Of a stretch of DNA of 64,000 nucleotides, positions 55,501 through 64,000 are shown piece after piece; the first letter of the stretch is position 1, and the number at the start of each line of letters is the position of its first letter. The notes below the pieces were generated by a model. It worked only from the letters and a program-made list of their open reading frames with translations, was not told where the DNA came from and searched no databases. Both the position numbers and the translations under genes were made by a program. The DNA is from Lepus europaeus. Its lineage: Eukaryota > Chordata > Mammalia > Lagomorpha > Leporidae. Location: the NCBI RefSeq assembly GCF_033115175.1, contig NC_084850.1:434001-498000 (forward strand). Direction: 5' to 3'.

Positions 55501-58425
55501 CAGGGCCCAAGCACTTGGGCCATCCTCCACTGCACTCTGGGCCACAGCAGAGAGGTGGCCTGGAAGAGGAGCAACCGGGACAGAATCCGGCGTCCCAACC
55601 GGGATTAGAACCCGGGGTGCTGGCCTAGTGAGCCACAGCGCTGGCCACTTGTTCACTTTTAAATGGCGAGTTTTATGTGATATGAATTTCCCCCAATAAA
55701 GTAAGTTAATTAAATTTGAAAAGAAACTGCTGAAGTACCAAGTGGACAAAAACTTCGTCCTTGCTTTGTATTTCTGGCTGTATTCACAGATCATGTCCAT
55801 ATTGGATCTAAGTTCCCATCAGGCCAAAATTACCCTCAAGTGACCACGACGGGTCTCTGCTTTGCTTTCCCTCCTGGATGCCAGGTCCTTGGGAGCATAC
55901 AGGTTCTAGTTCCTCTGTGCTAGGAATGCTCTGGAATGATTTGCTTGAAGACAAGATTTGAATAGCAGAGGCTTCACTGTGACTCTGGGAGCTCTTGGCC
56001 CTGGATATCCAGTATTGGACTAACTGTCCTCAAGGTGCCCTCAAAGGCCCCTGTGGAAGGCTCATTTCTTCCAGGATGTCAGCCCCTGCAGCTCAAAGCA
56101 CCCTGTGTCTTTGGATCTCTGAGGAGGCCTTTCCTAGGGTCTGAGCTGCTGTCTGTACTTGTTCCTCTCTTTCCTGTTTTATTGAGGCAAAAGGCAGGTA
56201 TCCTATCAGTTCATCTGTAAATATTTCAGTGTGGATCTGAAATCAGGATCTTTTTGTCAATGCAACCTAAATGCCACACATAAATGTTTTGAGAACAGTT
56301 CTTTACTATTCAATATCCAGCTAGTGTTACCTTATTGCCTCCTGTATGCATACATTCCCTTTTATTTCTAAAGGGTAATTTTGCTGGGTATAGAGTTCTA
56401 GGTTAGTACTTACTTCTTTGCAATAAACATTTTGAAAGAAACATTCCCTTCTGATTTCCTTTGCACCTGTTGAAAAGGTGCTGCCAGGCTTCTTTGCCAC
56501 TTCTTTGAGCATTATCTACCTTACTTCCTCTGGTTCCTGTAGAGATTTTCTTTCTCTTTAGTGGTTAGTGGTTTTGCTATGGTGATACCAACTGTGATCT
56601 TTCCATTCATCCTGAGTGGGGTTTACATAGCTCTTTGGATTTGTGGCTTGATGTCTTTAATTACTTTAGGAAATTCACTGAAGTTCAAGAATTGGAATCT
56701 TTACAAATATTGCTCCTACTCTATTATCTCTCCCCTTCTAAGACTTCAGTTACATGATGTCAGATCTTCTCAGTCTATCTCCATTTATTCTGGCTTGCTG
56801 GCTGTGTTTTCCAGCCTTTTGTCTTCATTCTGAATATTTGCTTCTGAACCATCAGCTTCAGAGTCAAGAAAACTATTTGCCTGGGTCTAATCTGCTCTTA
56901 AGCCCATGCCACAATGACAGCCCCTCTACATCTTCCCTCTTGCCAAAAAAAAAAAAAATCAAGAAATCGTTCTATGGGGCAGGTATTTAGCCTAGTGATT
57001 AGGATGCTGGCTAAGACACCCATGTCCCACATTGGGAGTACCTGGGATCTACACCCAGCTCCAGTGTCCTGCTAATGTGTACCTGAAAGGCAGTGATGAT
57101 GGCTCATGTAATTGGATCCCTGTCACCCACGTGGCAGACCTTCTAGGCTCCTGGCTTTGGCCTGGGCCAGGATCAGTTGTTGCAGGCATTTAGGGAGTGA
57201 ACCAGCAGATGGGAGCTTTCTCTGTGTCTGTCTCTCTCAAATAAACAAATACAATTTAAATATGTTTTTTAAGTTAAAGCAACCAAAAGGGGGCTGGCAC
57301 TGTGGCGTAGTGTGTTAGGCCACTGCCTGCAGTGCCAGCATCCCATATGGGCACCAGTTCAAGTCCCGGCTGCTCCACTTCTGACCCAGCTCTCTGCTAT
57401 GGCCTGGGACAGCAGCAGAAGATGGCCCAAGTGCTTGGGCCCCTGCACCCGCATGGGAGACCTGGAGGAAGCTCCTGGTTTCTGGCTTCAGATCGGTGCA
57501 GCTCCAGGCATTGCGGCCAATTGGGGAGTGAACCAGCAAATGGAAGACCTCTCTCTCTCTCTCTCTCTGCCTCTCCTTCTCTTTGTGTGTAACTCTGACT
57601 TTCAAATAAATAAATAAATATTTTTTTGACAGGCAGAGTGGACAGTGAGAGAGAGACAGAGAGAAAGGTCTTCCTTTTGCCATTGGTTTACCCTCCAATG
57701 GTCGGCGCTGCCGGCACGCTGCGGCAGGTGCACCACACTGATCCAAAGGCAGGAGCCAGGTGCTTCTCCTGGTCTCCCATGGGGTTCAGGGCCCAAGCAC
57801 TTGGGCCATCCTCCACTGCACTCCCTGGCCACAGCAGAGAGCTGGACAGGAAGAGGAGCAACCGGGATAGAATCCAGCACCCCGACCAGGACTAGAACCC
57901 TGTGTGCTGGTGCCGCAGGCGGAGGATTAGCCTAGTGAGCCGTGGCGCCGGCCTAATAAGTAAATCTTAAAAAAAAGCAACCAAAAGAACTGTTTCAAGA
58001 CTCTGCGTCCACCTCCAGCCATTGTTCTCTGCTCCCTATGCCCCATCCCTTCCTTGGCTCTGGCACAGACTGTGGAAGGCATCCATGTTAGGAATACACT
58101 TAACCCCGCCAGAGTTTTCCAAATTGTTGATCCTTCCTTTAAAAATAAAACAAAACAAAAACACTGGGGCTGGTGTTGTAGTGTACCAAGTAAAGCTGCC
58201 ACCTGCAGTGCCAGCATCCCATATGGGCACTGGTTCAAGTTCTGGCTGCTCCACTTCTGATCCAGCTCTCTGCTAATGCACTTGGGAAAGCAGTGGAAGA
58301 TGGCCCAAGTGCTTGGGCGTCTGAACCTGCATGGGAGACCTGAGTGGAGTTCCAGGCTCCTGGCTTCAGCCTGGCACAGCCCTGGCCACTGCTGCCACTT
58401 GGGGAGTGAACCAGCAGGTGGAAGA

Positions 58426-58477
<52 letters not shown>

Positions 58478-61400
58478 ACTCTGCCTTCCAAGTAAATAAA
58501 TCAATCTTTAAAAATAAATAAATAAATAAACGTTGCTCATCCTGAGCTTCTGTGGCACCACTGTCCCCTGGCTTTCCTCTCAGGCTCTTGCTGGTTTATC
58601 CTCCTCCACTTGACCTTCATATGTGTGTGTGTGTGCCTCAGCCTAGGCCTTTTCCACAGTTTATACCCTTTCCCTAGGGGAACTACCTGTCCATCTCTAT
58701 CTGCCACTCAGCAAGTCCGTGCTCTACACGTACTATCTGCTTAATACCAAAACAAACATAATGGGTTGATGGTGTTATCATTACTGCTGTTTTGTTAATT
58801 CTCTGGAGCGCAGGCTAAATGACATGTTCAAGCAGGTGCCAGAGAGGAGACTTAAACCTGGGGCAACTTGATTCAGAACCAGTGCACTGACTCATTTCCC
58901 TTCCATCTACAAGTTTCCTCTTGGCCTCGTGTTCTTCCCTGGACCCTGTGGTTCTCACCTTCAACCTCTCTGACTTCAAGGAGAAAGTAGGGGGAGGCAG
59001 TTTCCCAGCACCCCTCATCACCACCACCCAGAATATTTCTCTTTCTTTGGGTCACAGCTTTCATTCCCTGTCACCCTCTTCGGGGACGTTGGAAGTGCTC
59101 TCTCTGTCATATGTCTGCCATCCTAGGTGGTTTCTTGGAGTCTTTCTTTCTATGATTAAACATGGTCTTCCCTTCCCAGTCAGACTTTTGTGGAGTTCTT
59201 TCCAACTCCTGTCTCCCACTCCACAGGGCTTGCTCACCCCAAGTTCCTGAATGGATTTCATCTCGACAGTCAGTTGTCACTCTGCTTCCCTTACTTTGCT
59301 TGACTGTCCAGTTATATTTGATACTGTTCACCATTCTACCTTCAAACATTTGTTACCTTGACTCCCAGGCGGCCCCACTGTTCTGGTGATTTCCTATCAC
59401 TTGGGCTTTTCCTTGGGTGGCTCAACGCTACTCCCTGGTGCCCCCACTTGCACGTCTGTTCAGGTGAGCTCGCCCATCTCAGAATACCTGCCTGTACCTG
59501 TGCTCCTCGAGCCCTCCTGTGCGCATGCCTCCGTCTTCACTTCTCCTCCAGGTTGCCAGCCGTTACGTTCTAGCTTAACTTACTGAAAACCAGTTCTCAG
59601 AGATGATCAAGAATATACTGCCAGGGCTGGTGTTGTGGTGCAGTGGGTTCAGCTGCTCCTTGGGACACCTACATCCCATATCACAGTGCCTGGGATCGAG
59701 TTCCACGTCTGCTTCCAATCCAGTTTCCTGCTAATACACCAGGGAGGCTGTAGATAATGTCTCTAGTACCTGGGTCCCTGCCACCCACATGGGAGACCTG
59801 CATGGAGTTCCTGACTCTTGGTTTCAGCTTGGCCCAGCCCTGGCTGTTTGCGGCCATTTGTGGTGTGAACCAGCAGATGGAAGATTTCCAATCTCTCTCT
59901 CCCTCCCTCCCTCCCTTACTCTGTGACTCCCTAAATGCCTGCAACAACTGGCACTGGGCCAGGTGAAAACCTGGAGCTTGGGACTCAATCAAAATCTCCC
60001 TTTAAGAAAAAGAATTTACTCCTTTGAAAAAACAGTGAAGTTTAGGACAAGCTGTATGGGAGAGAGTGATCTTAACAGCTTGGGGATATTTGGATATTTG
60101 GGGATGTTTTAGTTCACATATAAACATTTTCCAGAGTGTTTCATTTGCCTCTGTGGCTAGAGGTATTGGACAGACAGCGGTCCTCGATCAAAGAAGTGAG
60201 AGGGAGGAGTCAGCCATGTTGGAGGGGAAGGACCCAGGGGGCGGAGAGGAGGGGAGGCTGAGGAATGTCTATGAAAATATCGTTGATGAACATCTTTTTT
60301 TTTTAAAGATTTATTTATTTATTTGAAAGTGTTACACAGAGAGAGAAGGAGAGGCAGAGACAGATAGATAGATAGAGCTCCCCCATCCACTGGCTCACTC
60401 CCCAAATGGTCACAATGACCGGAGCTGCACCGATCCGAAGCCAGGAGCCAGGAGCTTCCTCCGGGTCTCCCATGCTGGTGCAGGGGCCCAAGGACTTGGG
60501 CCATCTCTACTGCTTCCCAGACCATAGCAGAGAGCTGGATCGGAAATGGAGCAGCCGGGACTCGCCCATATGGTATGCCGGCACTGCAGGTGGCGGCTTT
60601 ACCTGCTATACCACAGCACCGGCCCAGATGAACATCTTCTTACTCAATAATCTATTCAGGAATACAGTAATATATTCTTAGATTGGTGCACAACCTATTC
60701 TTTGACTACATGAGGAACATTGTCATGAAAATGCACGTGGGCAGAGTCTGTGTGGTGAACATTCTCGGGGCGAGGTCCTTTGTGTTAATGGAAAGACAGT
60801 ATCGAAGAGTCTGTTTGCGTCCTGGACACCCTGCTGCCTCCCTGTGTCTGTGAGCGGTAGCCCAGGCCCACTTCTCGACAGGGACTCAGGGCAGAGAAAA
60901 AGGACACAGTTCTTGCATTGCTATTTGGAAGTGGCTTTTCATGTGTTGGTTTTCCACAAATAAGCGGTGAGCTTATTAGCTAAGTAGGGGACCTCTCCAC
61001 AGCTTTGTCAGGCAAATCCTGGAAACAGGACTGAAGGGAGGCCCTGGCTTGTCCTCCCTGCCTCTGTGTGAGTACCACCCACGCTGCACCCTCCTCCTGG
61101 GCTTCCCTGCCATTCCGTGGGCTCCAAGGCTCCCTGCCTTCCCTCTTTTGCAGTGCCCCGCCCCCCACCAGCTGGTGTCAGACGTGTCTGACCGCTGCCC
61201 TAAATGATGGTGCCAGAGACCCCCCCCCCCCAGCCTGGCCCCTGTCCTTCTGACCCGTCCTTCACTGTCCCCAAATATGAATGTGCAAAAGAGTGTGTAG
61301 ATGATGAAACATTCCAAGCCCCAGCTTTCCCAAGCTTCACATTTGCCAGAGCTTCTATTTCTTAAAGAAATAAGACTGCAGAAGATTCGGTTGAAACTGT

Positions 61401-63565
61401 TTACTGCTCCCTAACCTCATCTCTGTCCACCACACTGTCTTCACTTGGGTGCTTATATTTTTCATACATTTTTTAAAGATTTATTTATTTATTTGAAAGT
61501 CAGAGTCACACAGAGAGAGAAGGAGAGGCAGAGAGAGAGCGGTCTTCCATTCGCTGGTTCACTCCCCAATTGGCTGCAATGGCCGGAGCTGCACCGATCT
61601 GAAGCCAGGAGCCAGGAGCCTCCTCCAGGTCTCCCACATGGGTGCAGGGACCCAAGGACTTGGGCCATCCTCTACTGCTTTCCCAGGCCATAGCAGAGAG
61701 CTGGATCAGAAGTGGAGCAGTTGGGACTTGAAGCGGTGCCCATGTGGGATACCGGCACTGCAGGTGGCAGCTTTACCAGCTACAGCACAGCACTGGCCCC
61801 TTTTTCACACATTTTAAAAAATAATTTTATTAGTCATATATTTCTATGCACAACAAGTGATGATGTTTTGCTTGTGTTTTTTTTTTCACAACTCTGTTGA
61901 GATATAATTTACATGTCACAATGTGCTCAACATTAGCTGCATTTCACTGATCTTTATTAAATTTACGGAGTTGTGCAATCATTTCCACAATTCAACTTTT
62001 TTGTCCTGCTTCAACCATCACCATTATCTAATCCCACAAGATGTTTACCGTTCCCAGAAGAAACCCTGGCCCCAGCCCCTGGCACCCACTCGTCTGCTCG
62101 TGGCTCTACAGAGGGGCCCCTTCTACATTCCGCATGCGCGGAGTCGTGCACTGTGTGGCCCTCTGTAAGTGCATGCTGAACTCTGCTGCTGCATGTTTGT
62201 GGAATTCCATAGCAGACACAGATAGTTTAGATTCTCCCTTCTACACCTGCTTTTTGTAAAACTCGTACTAAACAGTAAGTACATAGAAAATATGCCTGAA
62301 TATGGGTGTGTGTGTGTGTGTGCATGTGGCTGATGGGAGTTTGGGGGACTCCTAGGAGACCCCGGAGGAGGGGGCAGGCCATGCCTGGCCCCAGGGACAG
62401 AGGGGGAAGGCGGCATCACACCGTAGTCTAGTGAGGGACGCTCCTGCCGGCGTGGGCTCTGGGCAAGGTACTGAGGGAGGAGCGCTTTCTCTTTTGTTTC
62501 TAAGACGAGCAGTGCTGGAAGAACAGGTGAATGAGCACCTGCAGGGGTACCTGGATGAGATTTACCACCTCAAGCAGAACCTGGCCGCCACTGAAGAGAA
62601 GATGGCCTATTTGTCCTATGAGAGAGCCAAGGAGATATGGGTGAGATTGTGGGGTGGGCTGCAGGCGCCCTCTGAGGCCAGTGAGAATGATGGAAGAATG
62701 AGCGGACCTCTTCTGATAGCCCAGACTGAGGCCAGAGCCACATCCTCCCGCCATCCCCTCTCGAGAGTTCCAGGGCAACACACACTGTTGCCGCAGGGCA
62801 GGCAGCGCCCAGCCTCCACCGTGCTCCACTCCGTACCATTCAGCTCAGCTGCTTTGGGAACTTGGGCTGGGCAGGTCTCACAGTCCAGAGCTTTTGCTGG
62901 AGCCCAGCCCAGAGTTTGTGACTCCAAGACCTGGGATGGGGACAGAATGCCCGCCTATTATCTGGCTTCCCGCCACCCCACCCCCTGCCAGCCCCATAGC
63001 CGTGGGGAGCAGGTCCTCCGGGTCGGGAGACAAGGGATGCTGGCCTCTCAAAGCAGCTCTGAGTCTCCCTGTCTGTCCAAAAAGAGCCAGCGCAGCCGTG
63101 CTGCTTGCGCACGCACACACACACACACACACCTGCCACTAGCTCCATTGAGTGGCTGCGCGTTCTGTGCTGCCTTGTGCTAAGCAGCTGCGTTTTTGTC
63201 GCCTGCAGGAAGTCATGGAAACTTTCAAGAGCCGAATCTCCAGACTGGAAGCTCTGGAGCGAGTCACTCAGCTGGAGATGACGGAGAACCTCCGAAGCCG
63301 CCCCAGGGAGTTTCTGTTCATCTTCATGAGCCTGCTCCTCACGCTGGCCACTGTCCTCCTGGTCCTCGTCTCCACCGTGTGTGCCTGCCCCTTGTCCCTG
63401 GTCAACTCCCGCCTGCGCACGTGCACCATCCTCGTCCTGCTCGGGCTCGGGGCGCTGGTGTGGCAGAAGCGGCACGCCATCCCCACCACGGCCTGGCAGG
63501 CGTGGATGCCCTCCAGGTGGAGACTGGATGCCAAGGACTCCAAGCCCCCGCCAGGTGGATCTTAA
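41012..63565 (+). CDS. TEX28: Testis-specific protein TEX28, four coding exons, 397 aa
   Basis: Exons 41012-41023, 45688-46376, 62505-62640 and 63209-63565 join in phase to 398 codons including TAA; human TEX28 is about 410. The protein reads MVLK then [20 protein letters not shown], against human MVLKAEHTRSPSATLPSNVPSC. Features in order: Ser-rich head (about 10-35); helical, coiled-coil-like region with [14 protein letters not shown] and [20 protein letters not shown] (about 40-135); less conserved middle; second coiled coil ending [10 protein letters not shown] (about 185-279); third helix MESETFK-like [20 protein letters not shown] (280-300); two hydrophobic segments at about 314-339 and 350-364. 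This is the layout of the TMCC family, whose members sit in internal membranes. Function of TEX28 is unknown; expression is testis-specific in human. The three large exons are certain; the four-codon first exon is inferred. Confidence 0.9.
41183..41847 (+). repeat. CSINE split by another CSINE
   Basis: Parts 41183-41230 and 41567-41847, old head type. Confidence 0.92.
41231..41566 (+). repeat. CSINE nested, with 13-base duplication
   Basis: AAGACACCCACAT at 41218-41230 and 41567-41579. Confidence 0.95.
41982..42303 (-). repeat. CSINE, young type
   Basis: (GA)n at 42009-42040; head end GCCACGGCGCCGGCC. Confidence 0.95.
42408..42716 (-). repeat. CSINE with long target duplication
   Basis: ACATCAACATGTATTTT at about 42371-42387 and 42717-42733. 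Confidence 0.94.
42746..43068 (+). repeat. CSINE
   Basis: Head GGGCTGGCTCGGTGGTGCAG; tail AATAATTTTTTTTAAAAAAA. Confidence 0.93.
43215..44160 (-). mobile_element. Old L1 fragment, split by a CSINE
   Basis: Antisense L1 wording: TTTTCATGGCTGAATAGTAG, TTGCTCCACATCATTGCCAA, GTGTAGTGGTATCACATTGT. It covers the L1 region seen in the opposite sense at 14.2-14.4 kb. Confidence 0.65.
43370..43687 (-). repeat. CSINE within the 43.2-44.2 kb L1
   Basis: Flanked by TTCATGTTTTTTC and TTAATGTTTTTTC. Confidence 0.94.
44205..44558 (-). repeat. CSINE
   Basis: Contains a local duplication ATGGGATGGGATGTATGGGA near 44488-44510. Confidence 0.93.
44678..44805 (+). repeat. MIR SINE
   Basis: CCTCAGAGGGGTTTATGGAC, TTGCTCAGGTCTCAGTAGTG and GGATTTGAACTTGGCTCTGT match the MIR core. 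Ancient mammalian SINE. Confidence 0.75.
45022..45315 (-). repeat. CSINE
   Basis: Ends about 370 bases upstream of the TEX28 main exon; head eroded. Confidence 0.9.
45316..45687. other. TEX28 intron 1 end, unique
   Basis: Ends with the acceptor CTTGTTTCCCAATGCAG. Confidence 0.6.
45688..46376 (+). CDS. TEX28: TEX28 main coding exon (codons 5-234)
   Basis: A 689-base exon from acceptor AATGCAG|ACA to donor AG|GTGAGG. It encodes [20 protein letters not shown], the helical stretch [20 protein letters not shown] and [20 protein letters not shown], then a variable centre and [14 protein letters not shown]. The frame also stays open for 37 codons upstream of the acceptor, which only marks intron sequence free of stops. 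Confidence 0.94.
46377..47091. other. TEX28 intron 2 start, unique GC-rich
   Basis: Nothing recognised beyond the donor. Confidence 0.5.
47092..47422 (+). repeat. CSINE
   Basis: Head eroded (GGTGCTGTGGCCTGTGTAG); body with CCCACGTGGGCACC. Confidence 0.91.
47510..47857 (-). repeat. CSINE with (GAGAGC)n
   Basis: GAGCGA hexamers at 47566-47600. Confidence 0.94.
47874..48211 (-). repeat. CSINE, young type, with target duplication
   Basis: CTTCATGAACTTTTT at 47859-47873 and 48212-48226. Confidence 0.96.
48360..48690 (+). repeat. CSINE
   Basis: Tail AATAAATAAATCTTTAAAAATAAAA abuts the 3' end of the MAGOH pseudogene. Confidence 0.93.
48700..49632 (-). pseudogene. MAGOH: MAGOH processed pseudogene, split by a young CSINE
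   Basis: The minus strand from ATG at 49550-49552 reads MESDF, then [20 protein letters not shown], then RQELEIV-like [20 protein letters not shown] and on to LVQDLK. After the 48812-49155 CSINE it resumes as RLHFKIKPI and TAG at 48767-48769. These are exon-junction-complex protein MAGOH sequences joined without introns, so it is a retrocopy. MESDF favours MAGOH over MAGOHB. A two-base deletion near codon 9 shifts the frame, and in-frame stops replace the Tyr of EAYVHK and the Arg of PPDRVG. 5' UTR-like sequence extends to about 49632. No poly(A) tail is recognisable at its left end, where a CSINE tail abuts. Confidence 0.93.
48812..49155 (+). repeat. CSINE, young type, 44-base poly(A), inside MAGOH pseudogene
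   Basis: Uninterrupted A44 at 49112-49155. GAGCACCA (48804-48811) and GAACACCA (49156-49163) are the target duplication. Confidence 0.97.
49646..49995 (-). repeat. CSINE, young type
   Basis: GAACTTTCTTTTT precedes it (about 49633) and follows it (about 49996). Confidence 0.95.
50008..50330 (-). repeat. Old CSINE
   Basis: GGAGG-rich start 50024-50050; eroded head. Confidence 0.85.
50331..50940. other. TEX28 intron 2, GC-rich unique stretch
   Basis: GAGCGCCGG repeats at 50708-50730. A 119-codon open frame here has no recognised protein and is most likely chance in GC-rich DNA. Confidence 0.5.
50945..51430 (-). mobile_element. Old L1 fragment
   Basis: TTTTTATTGAGGTGCGTTTG opens the same L1 region as seen at 61.88 kb; continues TTGGAGATTCATCCAAGTTT. 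Confidence 0.5.
51864..52166 (+). repeat. CSINE, young type
   Basis: Head GGACCGGCGCCATGGCTCAT, tail CTGTCAAATAAAAAAAT. Confidence 0.95.
52170..52405 (-). repeat. CSINE with large deletion and (GAGAGC)n
   Basis: Most of the middle is missing; GCGAGA repeats 52227-52260. Confidence 0.92.
52416..52770 (-). repeat. CSINE
   Basis: (GA)n 52476-52511. Confidence 0.94.
52772..53100 (-). repeat. CSINE
   Basis: Head eroded: CCCCATGATGCAGGCCCC. Confidence 0.91.
53220..53558 (+). repeat. CSINE
   Basis: Head GGGGCTAGCACTGTGGTGTA; tail (AAAT)n. Confidence 0.94.
53592..53905 (-). repeat. CSINE with 13-base target duplication
   Basis: GTGATTGCATTTA at 53567-53579 and 53910-53922. Confidence 0.94.
54678..54780 (-). 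repeat. MIR SINE fragment
   Basis: TTCTCAGTTTCCACATATGG then GGATAATTAAATTAATCAAT match the MIR 3' part in antisense. Confidence 0.6.
54781..55184. other. TEX28 intron 2, unique stretch
   Basis: Nothing recognised. Confidence 0.4.
55185..55720 (+). mobile_element. L1 3' UTR end split by a CSINE
   Basis: GGGTTGATGAAAGTGTCTGA and TTTTATGTGATATGAATTTC, then CCCAATAAAG, match the 3' UTR of old L1s. Confidence 0.7.
55337..55646 (-). repeat. CSINE, young type
   Basis: CACTTGTCCACTTTT and CACTTGTTCACTTTT flank it (about 55321 and 55647). Confidence 0.95.
55721..56329. other. TEX28 intron 2, mostly unique
   Basis: 56195-56290 (CATCTGTAAATATTTCAGTG) is probably the same unassigned old repeat type as 26.03-26.29 kb. 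Confidence 0.4.
56330..56930. mobile_element. Old L1-like repeat, second copy
   Basis: TTTTGCTGGGTATAGAGTTC, GCTTGATGTCTTTAATTACT, ATATTGCTCCTACTCTATTA and CTTCATTCTGAATATTTGCT follow the consensus of which 40.74-41.19 kb is another part. Confidence 0.65.
56978..57270 (+). repeat. Old CSINE
   Basis: Head GGGGCAGGTATTTAGCCTAG. Confidence 0.9.
57290..57973 (+). repeat. CSINE split in its tail by a young CSINE
   Basis: AAAGCAACCAAAAG at 57276-57289 and 57974-57987 brackets both elements, so this copy came first. Confidence 0.95.
57623..57953 (-). repeat. CSINE, young type, in the tail of another
   Basis: Inserted in the AAATAAATAAAT tail at 57603-57620. Confidence 0.96.
58163..58532 (+). repeat. 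CSINE with long (CT)n
   Basis: (CT)n at 58430-58477, about 24 units, the longest in the window. Confidence 0.94.
58535..59621. other. TEX28 intron 2, old L2-like and MIR sequence
   Basis: 58.54-58.66 and 59.27-59.40 kb resemble L2 (TGGCACCACTGTCCCCTGGC). 58810-58900 is a MIR core (GGCTAAATGACATGTTCAAG). The rest is unassigned. Confidence 0.45.
59622..59935 (+). repeat. CSINE joined to a minus fragment
   Basis: Head GGGCTGGTGTTGTGGTGCAG; 59.93-60.0 kb is a short antisense piece of another copy. Confidence 0.88.
59936..60296. other. TEX28 intron 2, unique stretch
   Basis: Nothing recognised beyond the CSINE piece at its start. Confidence 0.45.
60297..60625 (-). repeat. CSINE with target duplication
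   Basis: GATGAACATCTT at about 60285-60296 and 60627-60638; (GATA)n at 60362-60374. Confidence 0.95.
60639..61471. other. TEX28 intron 2, unique stretch
   Basis: GC-rich 61.0-61.26 kb with a C10 run near 61222. A 113-codon minus frame has no recognised product. Confidence 0.5.
61472..61800 (-). repeat. CSINE
   Basis: Flanked by TTTTCATACATTTTT- and TTTTCACACATTTT-like strings. Confidence 0.94.
61870..62200 (-). mobile_element. Old L1 fragment
   Basis: TGTTGAGATATAATTTACAT, GGAGTTGTGCAATCATTTCC and CAGCCCCTGGCACCCACTCG are standard antisense wording of old L1s. Confidence 0.65.
62303..62325. repeat. (GT)n microsatellite
   Basis: About eight GT units in TEX28 intron 2, close to exon 3. Confidence 0.9.
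62505..62640 (+). CDS. TEX28: TEX28 coding exon 3 (codons 234-279)
   Basis: Encodes [20 protein letters not shown], then [25 protein letters not shown]; acceptor TTCTAAG|A, donor TGG|GTGAGA. It matches human QALMEEQVNGRLQGQLNEIY and the invariant [13 protein letters not shown], and is predicted coiled coil. Confidence 0.94.
62641..63208. other. TEX28 intron 3
   Basis: 568-base GC-rich intron with a (CA)n run at about 63112-63132; no repeat element. Confidence 0.85.
63209..63565 (+). CDS. TEX28: TEX28 coding exon 4 with membrane segments and stop
   Basis: Starts [20 protein letters not shown]; acceptor CTGCAG|GAA. Two hydrophobic stretches, [20 protein letters not shown] (314-333, running on to about 339) and [13 protein letters not shown] (about 352-364), form a hairpin with a short Cys-containing loop, as in TMCC proteins. 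TAA at 63563-63565. Confidence 0.94.
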   Translation, partial: EVMETFKSRISRLEALERVTQLEMTENLRSRPREFLFIFMSLLLTLATVLLVLVSTVCACPLSLVNSRLRTCTILVLLGLGALVWQKRHAIPTTAWQAWMPSRWRLDAKDSKPPPGGS

Positions 63566-64000
63566 GGGGCCAGGAGCGCCTCCTGCCTGAGAATGCCAAG
63601 GCCCTCCCTCCTTGTGGGTGATGAGGCTCCAGTGAGCACGGCCACCCCAGCCACTCAGATTCCATAGCCGCCAGCCCGGTGAGATGGAGGCACGTGCCCA
63701 CGCCCCACCCCCCGCGCTCCGGTTTGCCTCAGTCCTTCCACGCGCCCTGTAGTCCTGAGGCTTGGGCAAGATTAAAGTCCGTAACGCGCCGCTCTCGTCT
63801 CTGGCCCTCTCGAGACCCCGCACCTGAGCACGGCGAGGCCCAGGCAGCCCCGAAGTGCAGTGGCAATGTGGGAGACGTTTTCGGTTTTAGCAAAGAGAAA
63901 TTACATTTGTTTCACGGGGATGGAGAAGAAGGAGGGGACAGGTGGCCAAAGCCCCGGTGGGTGTGGCAGGTGGGAGGCAGATGTCACGCAGGTGACACTG
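63566..64000. other. TEX28 3' UTR and downstream flank
   Basis: GC-rich and repeat-free; poly(A) signal at 63771. No further gene is visible before the window end. Confidence 0.6.
63771..63776 (+). terminator. TEX28 poly(A) signal ATTAAA
   Basis: ATTAAA lies 206 bases after the TEX28 stop, in a GC-rich 3' UTR free of repeats. It is the only common poly(A) variant between the stop and the window end. Confidence 0.6.

Noticed and set aside
63107-63132. CRISPR-like or regulatory repeat array
   Set aside because: A plain (CA)n microsatellite in a mammalian intron.

Overview
The window is mammalian nuclear DNA, almost certainly lagomorph (rabbit-like). About eighty copies of the lagomorph tRNA-derived C repeat (CSINE) are scattered through it in both orientations, many nested in each other. 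A truncated lagomorph-type L1 3' UTR, older L1/L2/MIR relics and DNA-transposon relics are also present. Coding sequence is only about 5% of the window and lies in short GT-AG bounded exons.

Two host genes can be read completely. (1) Minus strand, about 0.8-32.9 kb: transketolase-like 1 (TKTL1). All 13 coding exons are found, every junction is GT-AG and in phase, and they sum to 596 codons plus stop, the length I recall for human TKTL1. The family's 38-residue gap in the thiamine-diphosphate (TPP) domain is present. (2) Plus strand, about 41.0-63.8 kb: testis-specific TEX28, a TMCC-like protein with coiled coils and two C-terminal membrane segments. It has four coding exons and 397 codons. 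Its first coding exon is only four codons (MVLK) and appears to lie inside an old L1-like repeat. The two genes are head to head, as in human Xq28, so the window is probably X-linked and inverted relative to the human reference.

Layout: 1-0.8 kb, flank beyond the TKTL1 3' end; 0.8-32.7 kb, TKTL1; 31.7-33.2 kb, CpG-rich 5' region; 33.6-38.9 kb, an old minus-strand L1 broken up by CSINEs; 39.2-40.2 kb, three CSINEs stacked at one target site; 41.0-63.8 kb, TEX28. The 16-kb TEX28 intron 2 holds a MAGOH processed pseudogene split by a young CSINE, and an MER20 element split by an LTR-like relic that is itself full of CSINEs.

I found no new biological system. The most notable points are the altered substrate-phosphate residues in this TKTL1 alongside an intact GDG motif, and the repeat-derived start exon of TEX28. 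Comparisons with human TKT, TKTL1, TEX28 and MAGOH are from memory. Repeat boundaries are accurate to roughly 10 bases.
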